Positions 48,472 to 59,246 are shown, counted from the first letter of the stretch. The stretch: DNA of 64,000 bases from Corynebacterium glaucum (GCF_002287505.1 NZ_CP019688.1:1662674-1726673), one strand, 5' to 3'. Numbers and translations are program-made. The notes: generated by a model not told the origin, from the sequence alone.

Positions 48472-48963
48472 CTAGGCGAGGCGGGCCGCGCGCTTGAGCT
48501 CGTCGGTGGTGATGCGAGCGTTCTCCGGCACGATCGCGAACACGCGGCGACGCGAGCCGGTATTACGAGCCAGGTTGAGCATGCTGCCACGCAGTGCGAA
48601 GCACAGGCCAGCGGCAAAGTCGACGACGCGCTTGGCATCAGCGGTGTCGAGATCGGTGAGATCCATGATCACGGCGTCGCCATCCCGGAACGGCTCGCCG
48701 ATCTCCTTGGCATCGTTGTAGGAACGCGGTGCGGTGCTGACAATCTCCGGGGTGAAGGAGCGGGACTCGTAGGCGGTGTAGCTTGCGCCGCGCTGAGCGG
48801 AGTGGGCAGAGTGGGCGGAGTGAGCAGAGTGGGCGGAGCGGGACGTCTGCGGTACCTGCTCGGCGCGCGGCTCGCGGTAGCTCCGCTCGTCGTAGTAGGT
48901 GTCCTCAACCTCGTCGTACGGGCCGAAACCGAAGAACTCTTTTGCGCTGCCAATGAAGGACAT
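48472..48963 (-). CDS. sepF: SepF cell-division protein
   Basis: This 163-residue protein has an N-terminal amphipathic membrane-binding helix (MSFIGSAKEFFGFG), a variable linker, and the SepF core (PRSYNDAKEIGEPFRDG, AVIMDLTDLDTADAKRVVDF, ALRGSML, RRRVFAIVPENARI). With no ftsA in this cluster, SepF is the likely membrane anchor of FtsZ. The linker contains four SAH triplets and one SAQ made by an 18-base DNA repeat (48786-48835). Confidence 0.95.
   Translation of the reverse strand: MSFIGSAKEFFGFGPYDEVEDTYYDERSYREPRAEQVPQTSRSAHSAHSAHSAHSAQRGASYTAYESRSFTPEIVSTAPRSYNDAKEIGEPFRDGDAVIMDLTDLDTADAKRVVDFAAGLCFALRGSMLNLARNTGSRRRVFAIVPENARITTDELKRAARLA
48786..48835 (-). repeat. 18-base tandem repeat within sepF
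   Basis: Two near-identical 18-base units (TCCGCCCACTCTGCYCAC) encode SAHSAH each. The repeat can vary by slippage without breaking the reading frame, since the unit is a multiple of 3. Confidence 0.7.
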
Positions 48964-49009
48964 TTGATGCTCCTAGCTGGGGTGTATTGGGCAAGTGCTC
49001 GCGTTTCGC

Positions 49010-49711
49010 TCAGACTACGGGGCGCGGGCCGAACACCGCAGTACCGACACGCACGATGTCGGATCCGCATGCAATTGCCGTCTCGAAATCACCGCTCATA
49101 CCAGCCGACAGCACGAGGTTTCGGCCGACGCGTTCGGAGTATTCGTCGGTAAGCGAGCGAAGCTCTTCGAACACCGCGCGGGGCTCAGCGTCCAGCGGTG
49201 GGACAACCATGAAACCTTTGAGACGGAGGTGCGCTGCGCCCTCGGTGGCGGCAACGAGTTCGTCGAGACTCTCGCGGGTGATGCCGCCGCGAGAGGTGTC
49301 GCCGTCGGCGGAGACTTGAATGAGGCACGGCAGGGTGTCGCTCGTGCGGTCGCCGCGCTCCAGCGCGAGCGACATGCCGCGGTCGAGGCCGTTCGCGAGC
49401 TTGACGGAGTCCAAAGAGTGCACCTCGGAAGCCCAGCGTGCGACCGAGTTCGCTTTCTTGGACTGGATCTGGCCGATCATGGCGATCCCGCAGGCGTCGT
49501 CAAGCTTTTCTGCTTTCTCCCTTGCCTCCTGCTCGCGGTTTTCTCCCACCATGGTGATGCCGTGCGCCGCGACGTCGCGAATGGCTTCGACCGGGTGGAA
49601 TTTGCTGACCGGCAGGAGGGTGACGCTGCCAGATTCGCGGCCGGCTGCGCGCTCGGCCTCGCGGATCTGGGACTGAACACGCTCAAGGTTGTCGGCGATC
49701 ATGCTGCTCAT
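49010..49711 (-). CDS. YggS-family PLP-homeostasis protein
   Basis: This 233-residue fold-III PLP protein keeps the PLP lysine in TLLPVSKFHPVE and shows GENREQEAREKAEKLD, MIGQIQSKKA and SAGMSGDFETAI. Members bind PLP and keep vitamin B6 and amino-acid pools in balance without a known catalytic reaction. Its start overlaps the pgeF stop by 4 bases. Confidence 0.93.
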   Translation of the reverse strand: MSSMIADNLERVQSQIREAERAAGRESGSVTLLPVSKFHPVEAIRDVAAHGITMVGENREQEAREKAEKLDDACGIAMIGQIQSKKANSVARWASEVHSLDSVKLANGLDRGMSLALERGDRTSDTLPCLIQVSADGDTSRGGITRESLDELVAATEGAAHLRLKGFMVVPPLDAEPRAVFEELRSLTDEYSERVGRNLVLSAGMSGDFETAIACGSDIVRVGTAVFGPRPVV

Positions 49712-50436
49712 GCTGCCCCCGTCAACCAGATCACGCCGGACTGGCGGCCGGTGGTGCCTTCGCGGCGGTAGGAGAAGAAGTCGGTGTCCGTAATGGTGTC
49801 GCGCGGATCAGCGTCGACGTTGGTAACCCCCAGGCTGAGAAGTTGGCGAACGAGGCCCGCGCGGATGTCCAGGCCGGTGGTTCCCTTGCGGGTTGTGGTC
49901 AAAGCACCGGGCAAATGCTTCTCGACGTCTTGCGCCATCTCTTTGGGGACCTCGTAGGTCTCCCCCGCCGCGGCCGGTCCGAGCAGTACCTGGATGTTGG
50001 GAGTGGTAGCTCCGAGCTCCAGCATGGTCTCCACCGTCTTTTTCACAATGCCGTTGCGTGCGCCAAGCCGGCCCGCGTGCGCGGCGGCGACTACGCCCGC
50101 GGAGTGGTCCGCGAGCAACACGGGGACACAGTCGGCGACGAGGACGCAGAGGGCAAGGCCGGTCTCGCGGGTGACTATGGCGTCAGTCGCCTCCACAGGT
50201 TCGGACTGCGGGCCGTCCACCACCGTGACCGTGTTGGTGTGGAGCTGCTCCATCCAGACAAACTGCGCTGCGTTGAGGCCGAGGATGCGCGCGAGGCGGG
50301 CGCGGTTGGCGGCGACGTGGGTCGGGTCATCGCCGACGTGATCGCCGAGGTTGAACGAGCCGTACGGGGACGACGACGCCCCGCCGGCACGGGAAGTGAA
50401 CACCATGCGGACGGGGCGATTGGAAAGATCTGCCAT
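49708..50436 (-). CDS. pgeF: Laccase-domain protein PgeF (purine nucleoside/peptidoglycan editing)
   Basis: This 242-residue protein has the YfiH/YlmD zinc site: WMEQLHTNTV, VADCVPVLLAD and AAHAGRLGARNGI. Such proteins were called polyphenol oxidases; relatives act on purine nucleosides, and E. coli PgeF edits mis-incorporated serine in muropeptide precursors. Which applies here is not clear, but location beside ftsZ is conserved. ATG 50436 starts 10 bases after the ftsZ stop. Confidence 0.88.
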   Translation of the reverse strand: MADLSNRPVRMVFTSRAGGASSSPYGSFNLGDHVGDDPTHVAANRARLARILGLNAAQFVWMEQLHTNTVTVVDGPQSEPVEATDAIVTRETGLALCVLVADCVPVLLADHSAGVVAAAHAGRLGARNGIVKKTVETMLELGATTPNIQVLLGPAAAGETYEVPKEMAQDVEKHLPGALTTTRKGTTGLDIRAGLVRQLLSLGVTNVDADPRDTITDTDFFSYRREGTTGRQSGVIWLTGAA

Positions 50437-50446
50437 GCGGGCCAAA

Positions 50447-51709
50447 CTAGCGCATGAAGTCAGGCACGTCGACGTCGAAGTCGTCGTCAAAACCGCGGGT
50501 GTCGCGGGTGTCGCGGGGTTCGCGCGAGTCACGGCCGTCGCGATCCGTGAATAGGCCTCCCGAGCGCGGAGAGTCGGAACGGTGGCGGGCCTGGTGTCCG
50601 CCGTTGTCGCTGCCGGCGCTGCTCGAGGTAGTCGCGCTGTCGGCGCGGCGATCGTCGAACAACGAGCCGCGTGCGGGTGCCGGGGTGGCGGTCTCAGCAG
50701 CGTGCTCCGACTCGACCACGGTGGAACCCGCCGATTCCATGTTCGGCTCCGGCAGCTTGTTGGCCTTCTCGTCGAAGCCGGTGGCAATGATGGTGACGCG
50801 GACCTCGTCGCCCAGGTTGTCGTCGATAATGGTGCCGAAGATGATGTTGGCATCCTCGTCGGCCTTTTCGGCGACGATGGTGGCCGCGGTGTTGACCTCG
50901 TTGATGCCCAGGTCCGAGCCGCCGGCGATGGAGAGCAGGACGCCCTTCGCGCCTTCCATGGTGGACTCGAGCAGCGGCGAGTTGATCGCCTGCTCGGTAG
51001 CGGTGGTGACGCGGTTGTCGCCGCGTGAGGAGCCCACACCCATGAGCGCGGAGCCAGCGTCGGCCATGACGGAGCGCACGTCCGCGAAGTCCACGTTGAT
51101 CACGCCCGGGGTGGTGATCAAGTTGGTGATGCCCTGGACACCGTTGTGCAGCACCTCATCTGCGGCGCGGAACGCGTCCATCATTGACAAGTCGGCGTCG
51201 CCAAGCTGCAGTAGGCGATCGTTCGGGATGACGATGACGGTGTCGCAAACCTCCTTGAGGTTCTCGATGCCCTCCATCGCCTGACGGGTGCGGCGCTTGC
51301 CCTCGAAGGTGAACGGGCGGGTAACCACGCCGATGGTCAGCGCACCCATCTTCTTGGCGATGCCGGCCACCACCGGCGCCGCGCCCGTACCCGTGCCGCC
51401 ACCCTCGCCGGCGGTAACGAAGACCATGTCGGAGCCCTTCAACGACTCCTCAATCTCCTGCTTATGGTCCTCCGCGGACGTCCGGCCAACCTCCGGGTTC
51501 GCGCCGGCTCCGAGTCCGCGGGTGGCCTCTCGGCCGATGTCGAGCTTGGTATCAGCGTCGGTGAACAGCAACGCCTGCGAGTCGGTGTTGATGGCAACGA
51601 ACTCGACGCCCTTGAGACCTTCCTCGATCATGCGGTTCACGGCGTTGACGCCGCCGCCGCCGACACCGACAACGCGGATCATGGCGAGGTAGTTGGCTGG
51701 AGAGGTCAT
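50447..51709 (-). CDS. ftsZ: Cell-division GTPase FtsZ
   Basis: This 420-residue tubulin homologue forms the Z ring. The nucleotide pocket shows [16 protein letters not shown] and the tubulin signature [13 protein letters not shown]; the T7-loop [11 protein letters not shown] is present. The C-terminal tail (from about residue 320) is a long disordered region with a [14 protein letters not shown] repeat and ends with the conserved DVDVPDFMR peptide that binds SepF and other partners. Confidence 0.97.
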   Translation of the reverse strand: MTSPANYLAMIRVVGVGGGGVNAVNRMIEEGLKGVEFVAINTDSQALLFTDADTKLDIGREATRGLGAGANPEVGRTSAEDHKQEIEESLKGSDMVFVTAGEGGGTGTGAAPVVAGIAKKMGALTIGVVTRPFTFEGKRRTRQAMEGIENLKEVCDTVIVIPNDRLLQLGDADLSMMDAFRAADEVLHNGVQGITNLITTPGVINVDFADVRSVMADAGSALMGVGSSRGDNRVTTATEQAINSPLLESTMEGAKGVLLSIAGGSDLGINEVNTAATIVAEKADEDANIIFGTIIDDNLGDEVRVTIIATGFDEKANKLPEPNMESAGSTVVESEHAAETATPAPARGSLFDDRRADSATTSSSAGSDNGGHQARHRSDSPRSGGLFTDRDGRDSREPRDTRDTRGFDDDFDVDVPDFMR

Positions 51710-51801
51710 GGTGGTGGATCTCGCCTTTCAAAGTGGATGGGTTTTGCAGTGCTTCCCATCTTTAGGGACGAGGCGAGTTTTTTCGTGTTCTGGGTCGGCG
51801 T

Positions 51802-51836
51802 GTCACAACCCTCAACCTCTACTTTAGGGTTGTGAC
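51802..51836 (-). promoter_or_regulatory. Long inverted repeat and GACAC site upstream of ftsZ
   Basis: GTCACAACCCT and AGGGTTGTGAC are perfect 11-base arms around a 13-base loop in the ftsQ-ftsZ spacer, about 95 bases before ftsZ. A GACAC word (51804-51800, minus strand) overlaps one arm; GACAC is the core recognised by WhiA in actinobacteria. The element may be a regulator site, a transcript hairpin, or both. Confidence 0.5.
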
Positions 51837-51865
51837 CAGGGGTTTTGCTGCCGTTTAACGCTGCC

Positions 51866-52600
51866 CTACTTCGACGTGACCAGCTGCGGGTTGGTGATGT
51901 TGAACTCCCTGCCCTCCATCTGCAACACCGCCTCGAGCGCGTATGCCTTGTTCTGGTTGTCCTCCGACGCACCCCAGTAAATCGTGCGCCCATCGTGCGT
52001 CTTCAACACATGGTTAAAGGGTCCCACTTCAATCACGGCAATCTCGCCGCGAGCTTCATCGCTTATCGACGAAGCGATGTCGACCGCATCCGCCATGACT
52101 TGCTCGTTATCCGCTTGGGCCCCAACGAGCTCCACGGCGCCGGCGGGCGGCTCGGCGACAAGAAAAGCCTTGCCGTCGCGGTCGATGAGGTGCGCGCCAT
52201 CCGACTGCTTGAGATAGGCAACGGCGACATGCTCCTCAAGCGCGACGTCGACGGTGTTCGGCCAGTTGCGTGCCACCGTCACGGTTTTGATCCACGGATC
52301 GGAGGCGACGCGGTGTGCTGCGTCGTTGACGTCGACGCGGCCCATCGGAGTGTCCGGCGCAATGCCCGCCAGATCCCGGACCTGGTCCGCAGAGAGCGTG
52401 CGGTTTCCTTCCACCGTGACTTCTTTGACCCCCATGACCGGGGTGAACGGTGCAATCGCGGCCAAGGCGGCAACGATTGCCACGCATCCTGCTGCAATGC
52501 CGATGGTGCGACGCCGGTTCTTCGGGCGCTGCTCCTCAGGCTGCCGTGGCTGGCGCTCCTCCGCCTCCTCGGGTGGCGGGACACTGATTTTCGTCGACAT
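51866..52600 (-). CDS. ftsQ: Division protein FtsQ
   Basis: This 244-residue bitopic protein has a Pro/Glu/Arg-rich cytoplasmic tail, one span (about residues 33-55) and a POTRA domain (GVKEVTVEGNRTLSADQVRDLAG), then a beta domain. It recruits FtsB/FtsL and links FtsW/FtsI to the divisome. ATG 52600 gives the usual length; upstream frame extension would overlap murC. Confidence 0.92.
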   Translation of the reverse strand: MSTKISVPPPEEAEERQPRQPEEQRPKNRRRTIGIAAGCVAIVAALAAIAPFTPVMGVKEVTVEGNRTLSADQVRDLAGIAPDTPMGRVDVNDAAHRVASDPWIKTVTVARNWPNTVDVALEEHVAVAYLKQSDGAHLIDRDGKAFLVAEPPAGAVELVGAQADNEQVMADAVDIASSISDEARGEIAVIEVGPFNHVLKTHDGRTIYWGASEDNQNKAYALEAVLQMEGREFNITNPQLVTSK

Positions 52601-52610
52601 GGGGCCGCGC

Positions 52611-54047
52611 TTAGCTTTCCTGGAGGGCGTAGAGGATTTCGTCGGCAAGCAATGTGACATTGCCCGCGCCCATGGTGAAGACGATGTCGCCCGGCTTTGT
52701 CAGCGCGGCAACGGTGCGCGGGGCCACCGAGAAGTCCGGCTCGTAGCTGACGGTGGTGCCGGAGTCGTCGGAGATGCGGTCCGTGATGATGCGCGAGTCG
52801 ACGCCTTCGACCGGCGCCTCGCGGGCCCCGAAGATGTCGAGGACGACCACTGCATCTGCCAGCGAGAGCGCGTCGGCGAATTCGGCGGCAAACTCCTGGG
52901 TGCGCGAGTAGAGGTGCGGCTGGAAGCACACCACCACGCGGGCGCCGTCGCCTTCCGAGACCGCCTTTTCGCGCGCTGCGGTGAGCACCGCCGCGACCTC
53001 GGTTGGGTGGTGGGCGTAATCATCGTAGACGCGGGTGCCGTCGGGCGCTTGGCCTTTGAACTCGAAGCGCCGGCGCACCCCGGTGAAGTCGCTTAAGCCC
53101 CCGGCCAGCTTGACCGGGTCAGCCCCGGTAAGCGAGCCTGCGAGCAGCGCCGCCGCGGAGTTGAGCACCATGTGTCGGCCGGGAACGCCCAGCGTGTAGG
53201 TGACGGTGCCGAATTCTGCGAGCTTTATGGTGACATCGACGTTGGAACCGTCAAGCACCTCTCCGGTGATCACGGCGCTAGCGGTGAGGTTCGGGTGGCG
53301 CGCGGCGGCTTCTGCCGTGCCGTATCCCTTGACCGTGATGCCGCGCGCCGCTGCGCGTTCACCGCACGCCGCTGCATTGTCGTCGTCCAGGCACACCACG
53401 AGCGCTCCCTCGTCCGTGACGCGGTCAGCGAAGTCGTCGAAGACCTTGAAATACGCTTCGCGGGTGCCGAAATAGTCGAGATGGTCCGGCTCAATGTTGG
53501 TGATCACGGCAATATCAGGCTTGTAGCGCAGCAAGGAAGCGTCAGATTCGTCGGCCTCTGCGACAAAGACATCGCCCGCGCCGTGGTGGGCGTTGGTGCC
53601 GGCGCGGTTGAGCTGGCCCCCGATAGCGAAGGACGGATCTGCCCCGGCCGCCTGCAGCGCCACAACTGCCATTGAGGTGGTCGAGGTCTTGCCGTGAGTG
53701 CCAGCGAGGAGCACCTGGGTGTAGCCCTCCATGAGTTCGCCGAGCAGATCCGAGCGGCGAATCACCGGAATGGAAGCCTCCGCGGCGCGGAGCAGCTCCG
53801 GGTTGTCTTTCGGGATCGCGGCGAAGCTGGTCACCACGACGGTGGGCAGCTCGCCGGCGAGTTCGAGGTTCTCCGGCGCGTGGCCGATCGCAATCGTCGC
53901 GCCCTGGCTGCGCAGCGCACGCACCGGGCGGGAGTCTTTCACATCGGAGCCGGTAACCACCGCGCCGCGGTCCAGCAGGATGTGGGCGACACCGGACATA
54001 CCGGCACCGCCGATGCCGATGAGGTGGACACGAGACAGGTCGTACAT
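52611..54047 (-). CDS. murC: UDP-MurNAc L-alanine ligase MurC
   Basis: This 478-residue Mur ligase shows the P-loop [35 protein letters not shown], and [14 protein letters not shown] in the C-terminal part. It adds L-Ala to UDP-MurNAc. The start touches the murG stop (54047/54048). Confidence 0.96.
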   Translation of the reverse strand: MYDLSRVHLIGIGGAGMSGVAHILLDRGAVVTGSDVKDSRPVRALRSQGATIAIGHAPENLELAGELPTVVVTSFAAIPKDNPELLRAAEASIPVIRRSDLLGELMEGYTQVLLAGTHGKTSTTSMAVVALQAAGADPSFAIGGQLNRAGTNAHHGAGDVFVAEADESDASLLRYKPDIAVITNIEPDHLDYFGTREAYFKVFDDFADRVTDEGALVVCLDDDNAAACGERAAARGITVKGYGTAEAAARHPNLTASAVITGEVLDGSNVDVTIKLAEFGTVTYTLGVPGRHMVLNSAAALLAGSLTGADPVKLAGGLSDFTGVRRRFEFKGQAPDGTRVYDDYAHHPTEVAAVLTAAREKAVSEGDGARVVVCFQPHLYSRTQEFAAEFADALSLADAVVVLDIFGAREAPVEGVDSRIITDRISDDSGTTVSYEPDFSVAPRTVAALTKPGDIVFTMGAGNVTLLADEILYALQES

Positions 54048-55142
54048 CTACTTGCTCCCCACTGCTTGATCGGTGTTACTTGCGATGTCGTGGATGATCC
54101 GAGCGGCGAGGTCTTCCGCGACGTTGCCTGCACCGGACTGGGCCAGGGCTGCGCGCATGTCGGCGAGGCGGGTGTCGTCGCCAAGGATCTCGCTGACCGC
54201 GGTGTACAACGACTCCGGCGTCAACGCGGCGTCGTCGATACGCACTGCGGCCCCGGCGGACACGAGGTGCGCCGAGTTGAGCCCCTGCTCACCGTTGCCG
54301 TGCGGCAGCGGGACGTAGACCGCGGGCAGGCTGGCGGCGGAGTTTTCAGCGACAGTCATGGCGCCGGAGCGGCACACCACCATGTCGGCGACTGCGTACG
54401 CGGCCTCCATGTCATCGATGTACGGCACCGCCGTGTAGTGCTCGTGCGCGGCGGGCGCGTCGTTCTTGCGCCCGTAGGCGTGCAGGATCTGGAAGCCATC
54501 TGCGACAAGGCGCTCTACGGCGCCGGCGAGCGCCTCGTTGATGCGCACCGCGCCCTGCGAACCACCGGTGACCAGCAAGGTCTTACGGTCCGGATCGAGG
54601 TTCCACATCTTCAGGCCGCGCTCGGCCTTCGCGCCGTCGGGGTCGACGCCCACACCGGGACGCACCGGAATGCCGACCACGTCACCGGGCATGCCGGAGT
54701 TCGCCACGGCGTTGAAGCCGGTGCCACCGAGGCGCACGCCGAGCTTGTTCGCCATGCCGGCAAGCGCGTTGGTCTCCAGCACGTAGAACGGGATGCCGAG
54801 CGAGCGCGCGGCGAGATACGCCGGAGCTGCGACGTAGCCGCCGGTACCAAAGACCGCCTGCGCACCGGTGTCTTTGAGGATCCGGCGCGTCTGGCTCACC
54901 GACTTGTTCAGCTTGAACGGCACGCCCGCGAGTAGCCACGGCTTGGAGCGCGGGATGGGCACCGGGTCGATCAGCCGTAGTTCGAAGCCGCGGGCCGGCA
55001 CGATGGAGGTCTCTAGACCGCGTTCGGTGCCCAGCGCCACAACGTTCGCGTTATGGGCGTCGCGGAGGACTTCACCTACCGCCAACGCCGGTTCGATGTG
55101 TCCTGCGGTGCCGCCACCTGCGACAACAACGCTTGGTGCCAT
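54048..55142 (-). CDS. murG: UDP-GlcNAc transferase MurG
   Basis: This 364-residue GT-B enzyme makes lipid II from lipid I at the inner membrane face. The N-terminal loop GGGTAGHIEPALA binds the acceptor diphosphate; VTGGSQGAVRINEAL and ADMVVCRSGAMTVAE belong to the UDP-GlcNAc site, and PLPHGNGEQGLNSAHL is near the end. Confidence 0.96.
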   Translation of the reverse strand: MAPSVVVAGGGTAGHIEPALAVGEVLRDAHNANVVALGTERGLETSIVPARGFELRLIDPVPIPRSKPWLLAGVPFKLNKSVSQTRRILKDTGAQAVFGTGGYVAAPAYLAARSLGIPFYVLETNALAGMANKLGVRLGGTGFNAVANSGMPGDVVGIPVRPGVGVDPDGAKAERGLKMWNLDPDRKTLLVTGGSQGAVRINEALAGAVERLVADGFQILHAYGRKNDAPAAHEHYTAVPYIDDMEAAYAVADMVVCRSGAMTVAENSAASLPAVYVPLPHGNGEQGLNSAHLVSAGAAVRIDDAALTPESLYTAVSEILGDDTRLADMRAALAQSGAGNVAEDLAARIIHDIASNTDQAVGSK

Positions 55143-55164
55143 GTTTCACTTGCCCCTTACTTCG

Positions 55165-56718
55165 CTAGCTGGCTCTGCGCATGTCATCGTAACGCGGGGG
55201 CTCGCGGCGGCTCGAGCGGCTCCCGGTGACCGGGGTACCGAAGCGGGCCTCGCGCTCAGCATCGGCCACGGTACGGCCGGGGCGGCTGGGGCGAACAGGC
55301 CGGGCGGGACGCGCGGTTCCGGCAGAGCGGCCCGGGTCGGCGGCACTGCGGCGCGGGCGCTGGCTCGCGTTGCGGCTTTGCGACGGTGCCTGCGGTTCCC
55401 CGATTCCAAGTACCCGGTCGAAGGCGGGACGGCCGTAGTTCTGCATTGCGGAGATGGCATCCGGCTCGTGGCGCGCCACCGAGGCGAGCACACCCATGCC
55501 GGCCAAGGTGATGATCGCGGAGGTGCCGCCGGCGGAAAGCATCGGCAGCTGGATACCGGTCACCGGCAGCAGTCCGATCACGTAGCCGATGTTGATGAAC
55601 GCCTGCGAAACCACGCCGGCCGCCAGTGCCGCCGCCATCAGGGACTGGAACTGGTTCTGCGCTCGGCGCGCGGTGCGCAGCCCGAAGTAAGCGAGCAGCG
55701 CGAAGAGGATGATGACCAGCGCGCCGCCCCACAGGCCGAGCTCCTCGCCGATGACGGCGAAGATGAAGTCGTTGCGTGCTTCAGGCAGGTAGAACCACTT
55801 CGCGCGGGATTGTCCGAGGCCTACGCCGAACACGGAGCCGTCGGCAAGCGAAAGGAAGCCCTGGTGCGACTGGAAGGCCACGCCGCGGGTGTCGTGGAAC
55901 CGGCCGAAGAATGCGTCGAAGTAGACGGTGAAGCGGTCGGATCGGAAGCCTCCCGAGAAAAACTCGTAGACCAGCACCAAGGCGCCGCCGAACGCCGCGA
56001 GCCCGACGGCTTTCCAGGACACCCCTGCGAACAGCAGGATGAGTGCCACGACGACGGCGAAGGACACGGCCATGCCGAGGTCACCCTGGGCTGCGATGAG
56101 CAGGATGCACAGTGCTGCGACGGAGAGGAACAGCGGGAAGCCGTTGTTGGCTTGGAAGAGGCGCTTCGGGTCGCGGCCGGCAAGCACCTGGGCGCCCCAG
56201 ATCGCGATGGCTACGCGTGCCACCTCAGAAGGCTGCAGGCGCAGCGGTCCCATGACAATCCACGACTGCGAACCAACCTCTGCGCGACCGGTACCGATGC
56301 CCGGGATCAGCACGGCGATCAGCAGAAGCACGGCGCCGAGCATGATCCAGCTGGACCAGCGCCGCAGCCGTTCGGGCGGGGTCTTCAGGGCGCACCAGAA
56401 CGCGATCAGGCCGAAGGCGACCATCACCGTTTGACGGATCGCCAGCGACCACACGGACGAAGACGCGGCAAACGAGGTCGCCATCGAAGAACTCATCACC
56501 ATGACGATGCCGAGGCCGGCGAGGATGAGCACGATGGTGCGCACCATGGTGTAGTCGAGCAGCGGACGCGCCTCCATTGCCTGGTGTAGCTTCTGCGTGG
56601 CGCGCGCGATGCCGGACTCGGGTGCACGGCGCGGTTGCTGCGGCGCTGGCTGTGGCTGTGGTTTGGCGGGCTTGCGCGCAGCGCTCGGGGCTGGACGACG
56701 GGTGCCGCGGACCGTCAT
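55165..56718 (-). CDS. ftsW: Peptidoglycan glycosyltransferase FtsW
   Basis: This 517-residue SEDS protein has about ten spans with SEDS motifs GPLRLQPSEVARVAIAIW and FAVIGEELGLWGG, plus GIQLPMLSAGGTSAI. The N-terminal 45 residues and the C-terminal tail (about 425-517) are disordered and Arg/Pro-rich. It polymerises lipid II together with FtsI at the septum. Confidence 0.95.
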   Translation of the reverse strand: MTVRGTRRPAPSAARKPAKPQPQPAPQQPRRAPESGIARATQKLHQAMEARPLLDYTMVRTIVLILAGLGIVMVMSSSMATSFAASSSVWSLAIRQTVMVAFGLIAFWCALKTPPERLRRWSSWIMLGAVLLLIAVLIPGIGTGRAEVGSQSWIVMGPLRLQPSEVARVAIAIWGAQVLAGRDPKRLFQANNGFPLFLSVAALCILLIAAQGDLGMAVSFAVVVALILLFAGVSWKAVGLAAFGGALVLVYEFFSGGFRSDRFTVYFDAFFGRFHDTRGVAFQSHQGFLSLADGSVFGVGLGQSRAKWFYLPEARNDFIFAVIGEELGLWGGALVIILFALLAYFGLRTARRAQNQFQSLMAAALAAGVVSQAFINIGYVIGLLPVTGIQLPMLSAGGTSAIITLAGMGVLASVARHEPDAISAMQNYGRPAFDRVLGIGEPQAPSQSRNASQRPRRSAADPGRSAGTARPARPVRPSRPGRTVADAEREARFGTPVTGSRSSRREPPRYDDMRRAS

Positions 56719-56764
56719 AGGTGCATCACGCCTCTCGGTCGGGGTCTAAAGCTCTACTTGATGC

Positions 56765-58132
56765 TTAGTAGTGTCTCATTGCGGCAGCGGCAAACGCGTC
56801 GCCACGCGCAGACATTCCCGAATACATGTCGAGGCTTGCAGCAGCCGGCGCGAGCAGCACAGTGTCGCCAGGCTTTACGACGGTTGCGGCATAGGCGATA
56901 ACTTCGTCCATTGCTTCTTCCGGGTCGGTGGAGTCTGTGACAAACACCGGGACCTCAGGGGCGAGGCGGGAGAGGGCTTCACGCAAGATTTCGCGGTCTG
57001 TGCCCAAAAGCGCGACGGCGCGGAACTGGTCGGCGTGAGCGGCGATGAGCTCATCCACGGCGGCACCCTTGAGCTGGCCACCGGCCACCCAGACGACGCT
57101 GCCTGCCCCGGTGAGCGCGGAATCCGCGGCGTGCGGGTTGGTGGCTTTGGAGTTGTCGACGAAGTCCACTCCGCCCGCCGAGTGCACGATCGCGCCCCGG
57201 TGGCCCTCTACGCGGTACTCCTGCAGTGCGGTCTGGATGTGCTCCGGCCGCGCGCCTTGGGTAAGCGCCACCGCGGAGGCTGCAAGTGCGTCGAGGATTC
57301 CCGCCGCGCCAGCGGGTTCGATGCCGTCCGCGGAGGCGAGGTCAGTGAGACGGCCGCTGCGGTTATCCACCAACCGGCCATCCACCACGCCGAGCTGGCC
57401 CGGCGCAGGTGCGCCGAGGGTGAAGCCGATGATGTCCTCGCGGCCGGTGCGGGCGACGAGGTCTCGCACGTGCGAGTCGTCGATACCTGCGACAGCGTGG
57501 GGTGCTGTGAGCACCCGGGCCTTGGCGGTGGCGTAGTGCTCAAAGCTGCCGTGCCAGTCGATGTGGTCGTCGGCCAAGTTGAGCAGGACCCCGGCGTCCG
57601 GGACGAGCTGCGGCGACCAGAAGAGCTGGAAGCTCGACAGCTCCGCGACCAGGACGTCGACGCGCTCGGGTGCGGTGAGAGCGTCTGCGACCGCAAGGCC
57701 GATGTTTCCGCAGGCCTGCGCACGTTTGCCGGTGTCTTCGCCGAGCTGGTGCATCATCGCGGCCAGCATGCCGGTGGTGGTGGTTTTACCGTTGGTGCCG
57801 GTGACCACCAGCCAGTCCCGCGGCGGGCCGAAGATCCCTGCGCGGTCGAGGCGAAAGCAGGCTTCGACGTCTCCGAGTACTTCGAGGCGGGCAAACGAGG
57901 CGTCGACAAGCAATGGTGAATTCGGGCGCCAACCTGGAGATGTGACAACCGTACCGACCTCTGCAAAGTGGTTTCGGGCTTCGGCTGTGGTGACGATACC
58001 CTCGCCGGTGGCGTTGTCGTCGGCAATGAGGACGGGGACGTCGAGTTGGCGGAAGAGCTTGGCAACGCCGGTACCGGAAACGCCAGCGCCGGCGACGATG
58101 ACGCCGCGCTCGAATGCTGCCGGCAGGCTCAC
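56765..58132 (-). CDS. murD: UDP-MurNAc-L-Ala D-Glu ligase MurD
   Basis: This 455-residue ligase adds D-Glu. Motifs: [15 protein letters not shown] (P-loop), [13 protein letters not shown] and [10 protein letters not shown]. The GTG start at 58132 overlaps the mraY stop by 4 bases (GTGA); the longer ATG frame would extend into mraY. One of the DNA-motif copies (57892-57913) lies in the early part of the gene. Confidence 0.95.
   Translation of the reverse strand: MSLPAAFERGVIVAGAGVSGTGVAKLFRQLDVPVLIADDNATGEGIVTTAEARNHFAEVGTVVTSPGWRPNSPLLVDASFARLEVLGDVEACFRLDRAGIFGPPRDWLVVTGTNGKTTTTGMLAAMMHQLGEDTGKRAQACGNIGLAVADALTAPERVDVLVAELSSFQLFWSPQLVPDAGVLLNLADDHIDWHGSFEHYATAKARVLTAPHAVAGIDDSHVRDLVARTGREDIIGFTLGAPAPGQLGVVDGRLVDNRSGRLTDLASADGIEPAGAAGILDALAASAVALTQGARPEHIQTALQEYRVEGHRGAIVHSAGGVDFVDNSKATNPHAADSALTGAGSVVWVAGGQLKGAAVDELIAAHADQFRAVALLGTDREILREALSRLAPEVPVFVTDSTDPEEAMDEVIAYAATVVKPGDTVLLAPAAASLDMYSGMSARGDAFAAAAMRHY
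57892..57913. repeat. Second copy of the 22-base exact repeat (in murD)
   Basis: Identical to 14814-14835; see the motif finding. It encodes LLVDASF in murD. Confidence 0.7.
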
Positions 58133-59235
58133 AGGTGCACCCCGACTTGACCGAGCCACTCGCTGTAGAACGCGGCGGTGCCGAGCGCCACCGACATGCC
58201 GGCGATGAGCCAGAAACGGATGACCACCGTGGTTTCGGGCCAGCCGCCGCGCTCAAAGTGGTGGTGGAACGGGGCCATGCGGAAGACGCGCTTGCCGGTG
58301 GACTTGAAGGAGACGACTTGGATGACCACGGAGGCGGCCTCGCAGACAAACAGCGCGCCGACGATGATCATCAGCAGCTCCGTGCGCGAGCAGACGGAGA
58401 GGCCGGCGACGAGGCCGCCCAGGGCGAGCGAGCCGGTGTCGCCCATGAAGATCTTGGCGGGTGCAGCGTTCCACCACAGGAACCCGATGCTGGCACCGAG
58501 ACCGGAGACCGCAAGCACAGCCAAATCGAGCGGGTCGCGCACCGAGTAGCAGCCCGGGGCGGCGCCCGCGGCGCAGGAGTTACGGAACTGCCAGAACGTG
58601 ATGAAGGTGTATGCGGCCATGACCAGCGCGGTGGTGCCGGCCGCAAGTCCGTCGAGGCCGTCGGTGAGGTTCACGGCGTTGGACCAGGCCGCGAGCAGGA
58701 TGTAGCTGAAGACGAGGAAGAGGGTCGTGCCTATGATGCCGCCGCCGGCGGCGATGTCGATCGTCTCGATGTCGCGGGCGAAGCTCAAAAACGTCGACCC
58801 AGGTGTGAGACCGTTCTGGTCCGGGAACTGCAGGATAAGCAGGCCGAAGATCAGCGCGATCGCGAGCTGCGCGAGCAATTTCGCCGTCTTATTCAGACCC
58901 AGGTTGCGTTTGAAGAAGATCTTGATGCCGTCATCGGCAAAACCCACCAGGCCGAGCGACAGTGTCAGCCCCAGCACGATCAATCCGGACGCGGTGAAAC
59001 TTTCGTGACCGCTGAACACGGCGTACAACCCGCTGAAGAAGTAGCCCGCGGTGATGCCGAGCAAGATGGCGATGCCGCCCATGGTCGGCGTGCCGCGTTT
59101 GCTGGCGTGCCACTTGGGCCCGTCCTCGCGGATCTCCTGGCCCATTTCGCGGTGATGGAAGTACCGGATCAGCAGCGGGGTGGTGAAGATGGCAACGAGG
59201 AAGCTAACAATTCCTGCGATGATGAGCTGAATCAT
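58129..59235 (-). CDS. mraY: Phospho-MurNAc-pentapeptide transferase MraY
   Basis: This 368-residue, ten-span membrane enzyme transfers phospho-MurNAc-pentapeptide to undecaprenyl phosphate, giving lipid I. Signatures: [49 protein letters not shown] and MAPFHHHFE. Confidence 0.96.
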   Translation of the reverse strand: MIQLIIAGIVSFLVAIFTTPLLIRYFHHREMGQEIREDGPKWHASKRGTPTMGGIAILLGITAGYFFSGLYAVFSGHESFTASGLIVLGLTLSLGLVGFADDGIKIFFKRNLGLNKTAKLLAQLAIALIFGLLILQFPDQNGLTPGSTFLSFARDIETIDIAAGGGIIGTTLFLVFSYILLAAWSNAVNLTDGLDGLAAGTTALVMAAYTFITFWQFRNSCAAGAAPGCYSVRDPLDLAVLAVSGLGASIGFLWWNAAPAKIFMGDTGSLALGGLVAGLSVCSRTELLMIIVGALFVCEAASVVIQVVSFKSTGKRVFRMAPFHHHFERGGWPETTVVIRFWLIAGMSVALGTAAFYSEWLGQVGVHL

Positions 59236-59246
59236 GTGGTGTCCTT

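Noticed and set aside
48786..48835. CRISPR-like array
   Set aside because: Tandem 18-base units without spacers, in frame in sepF.
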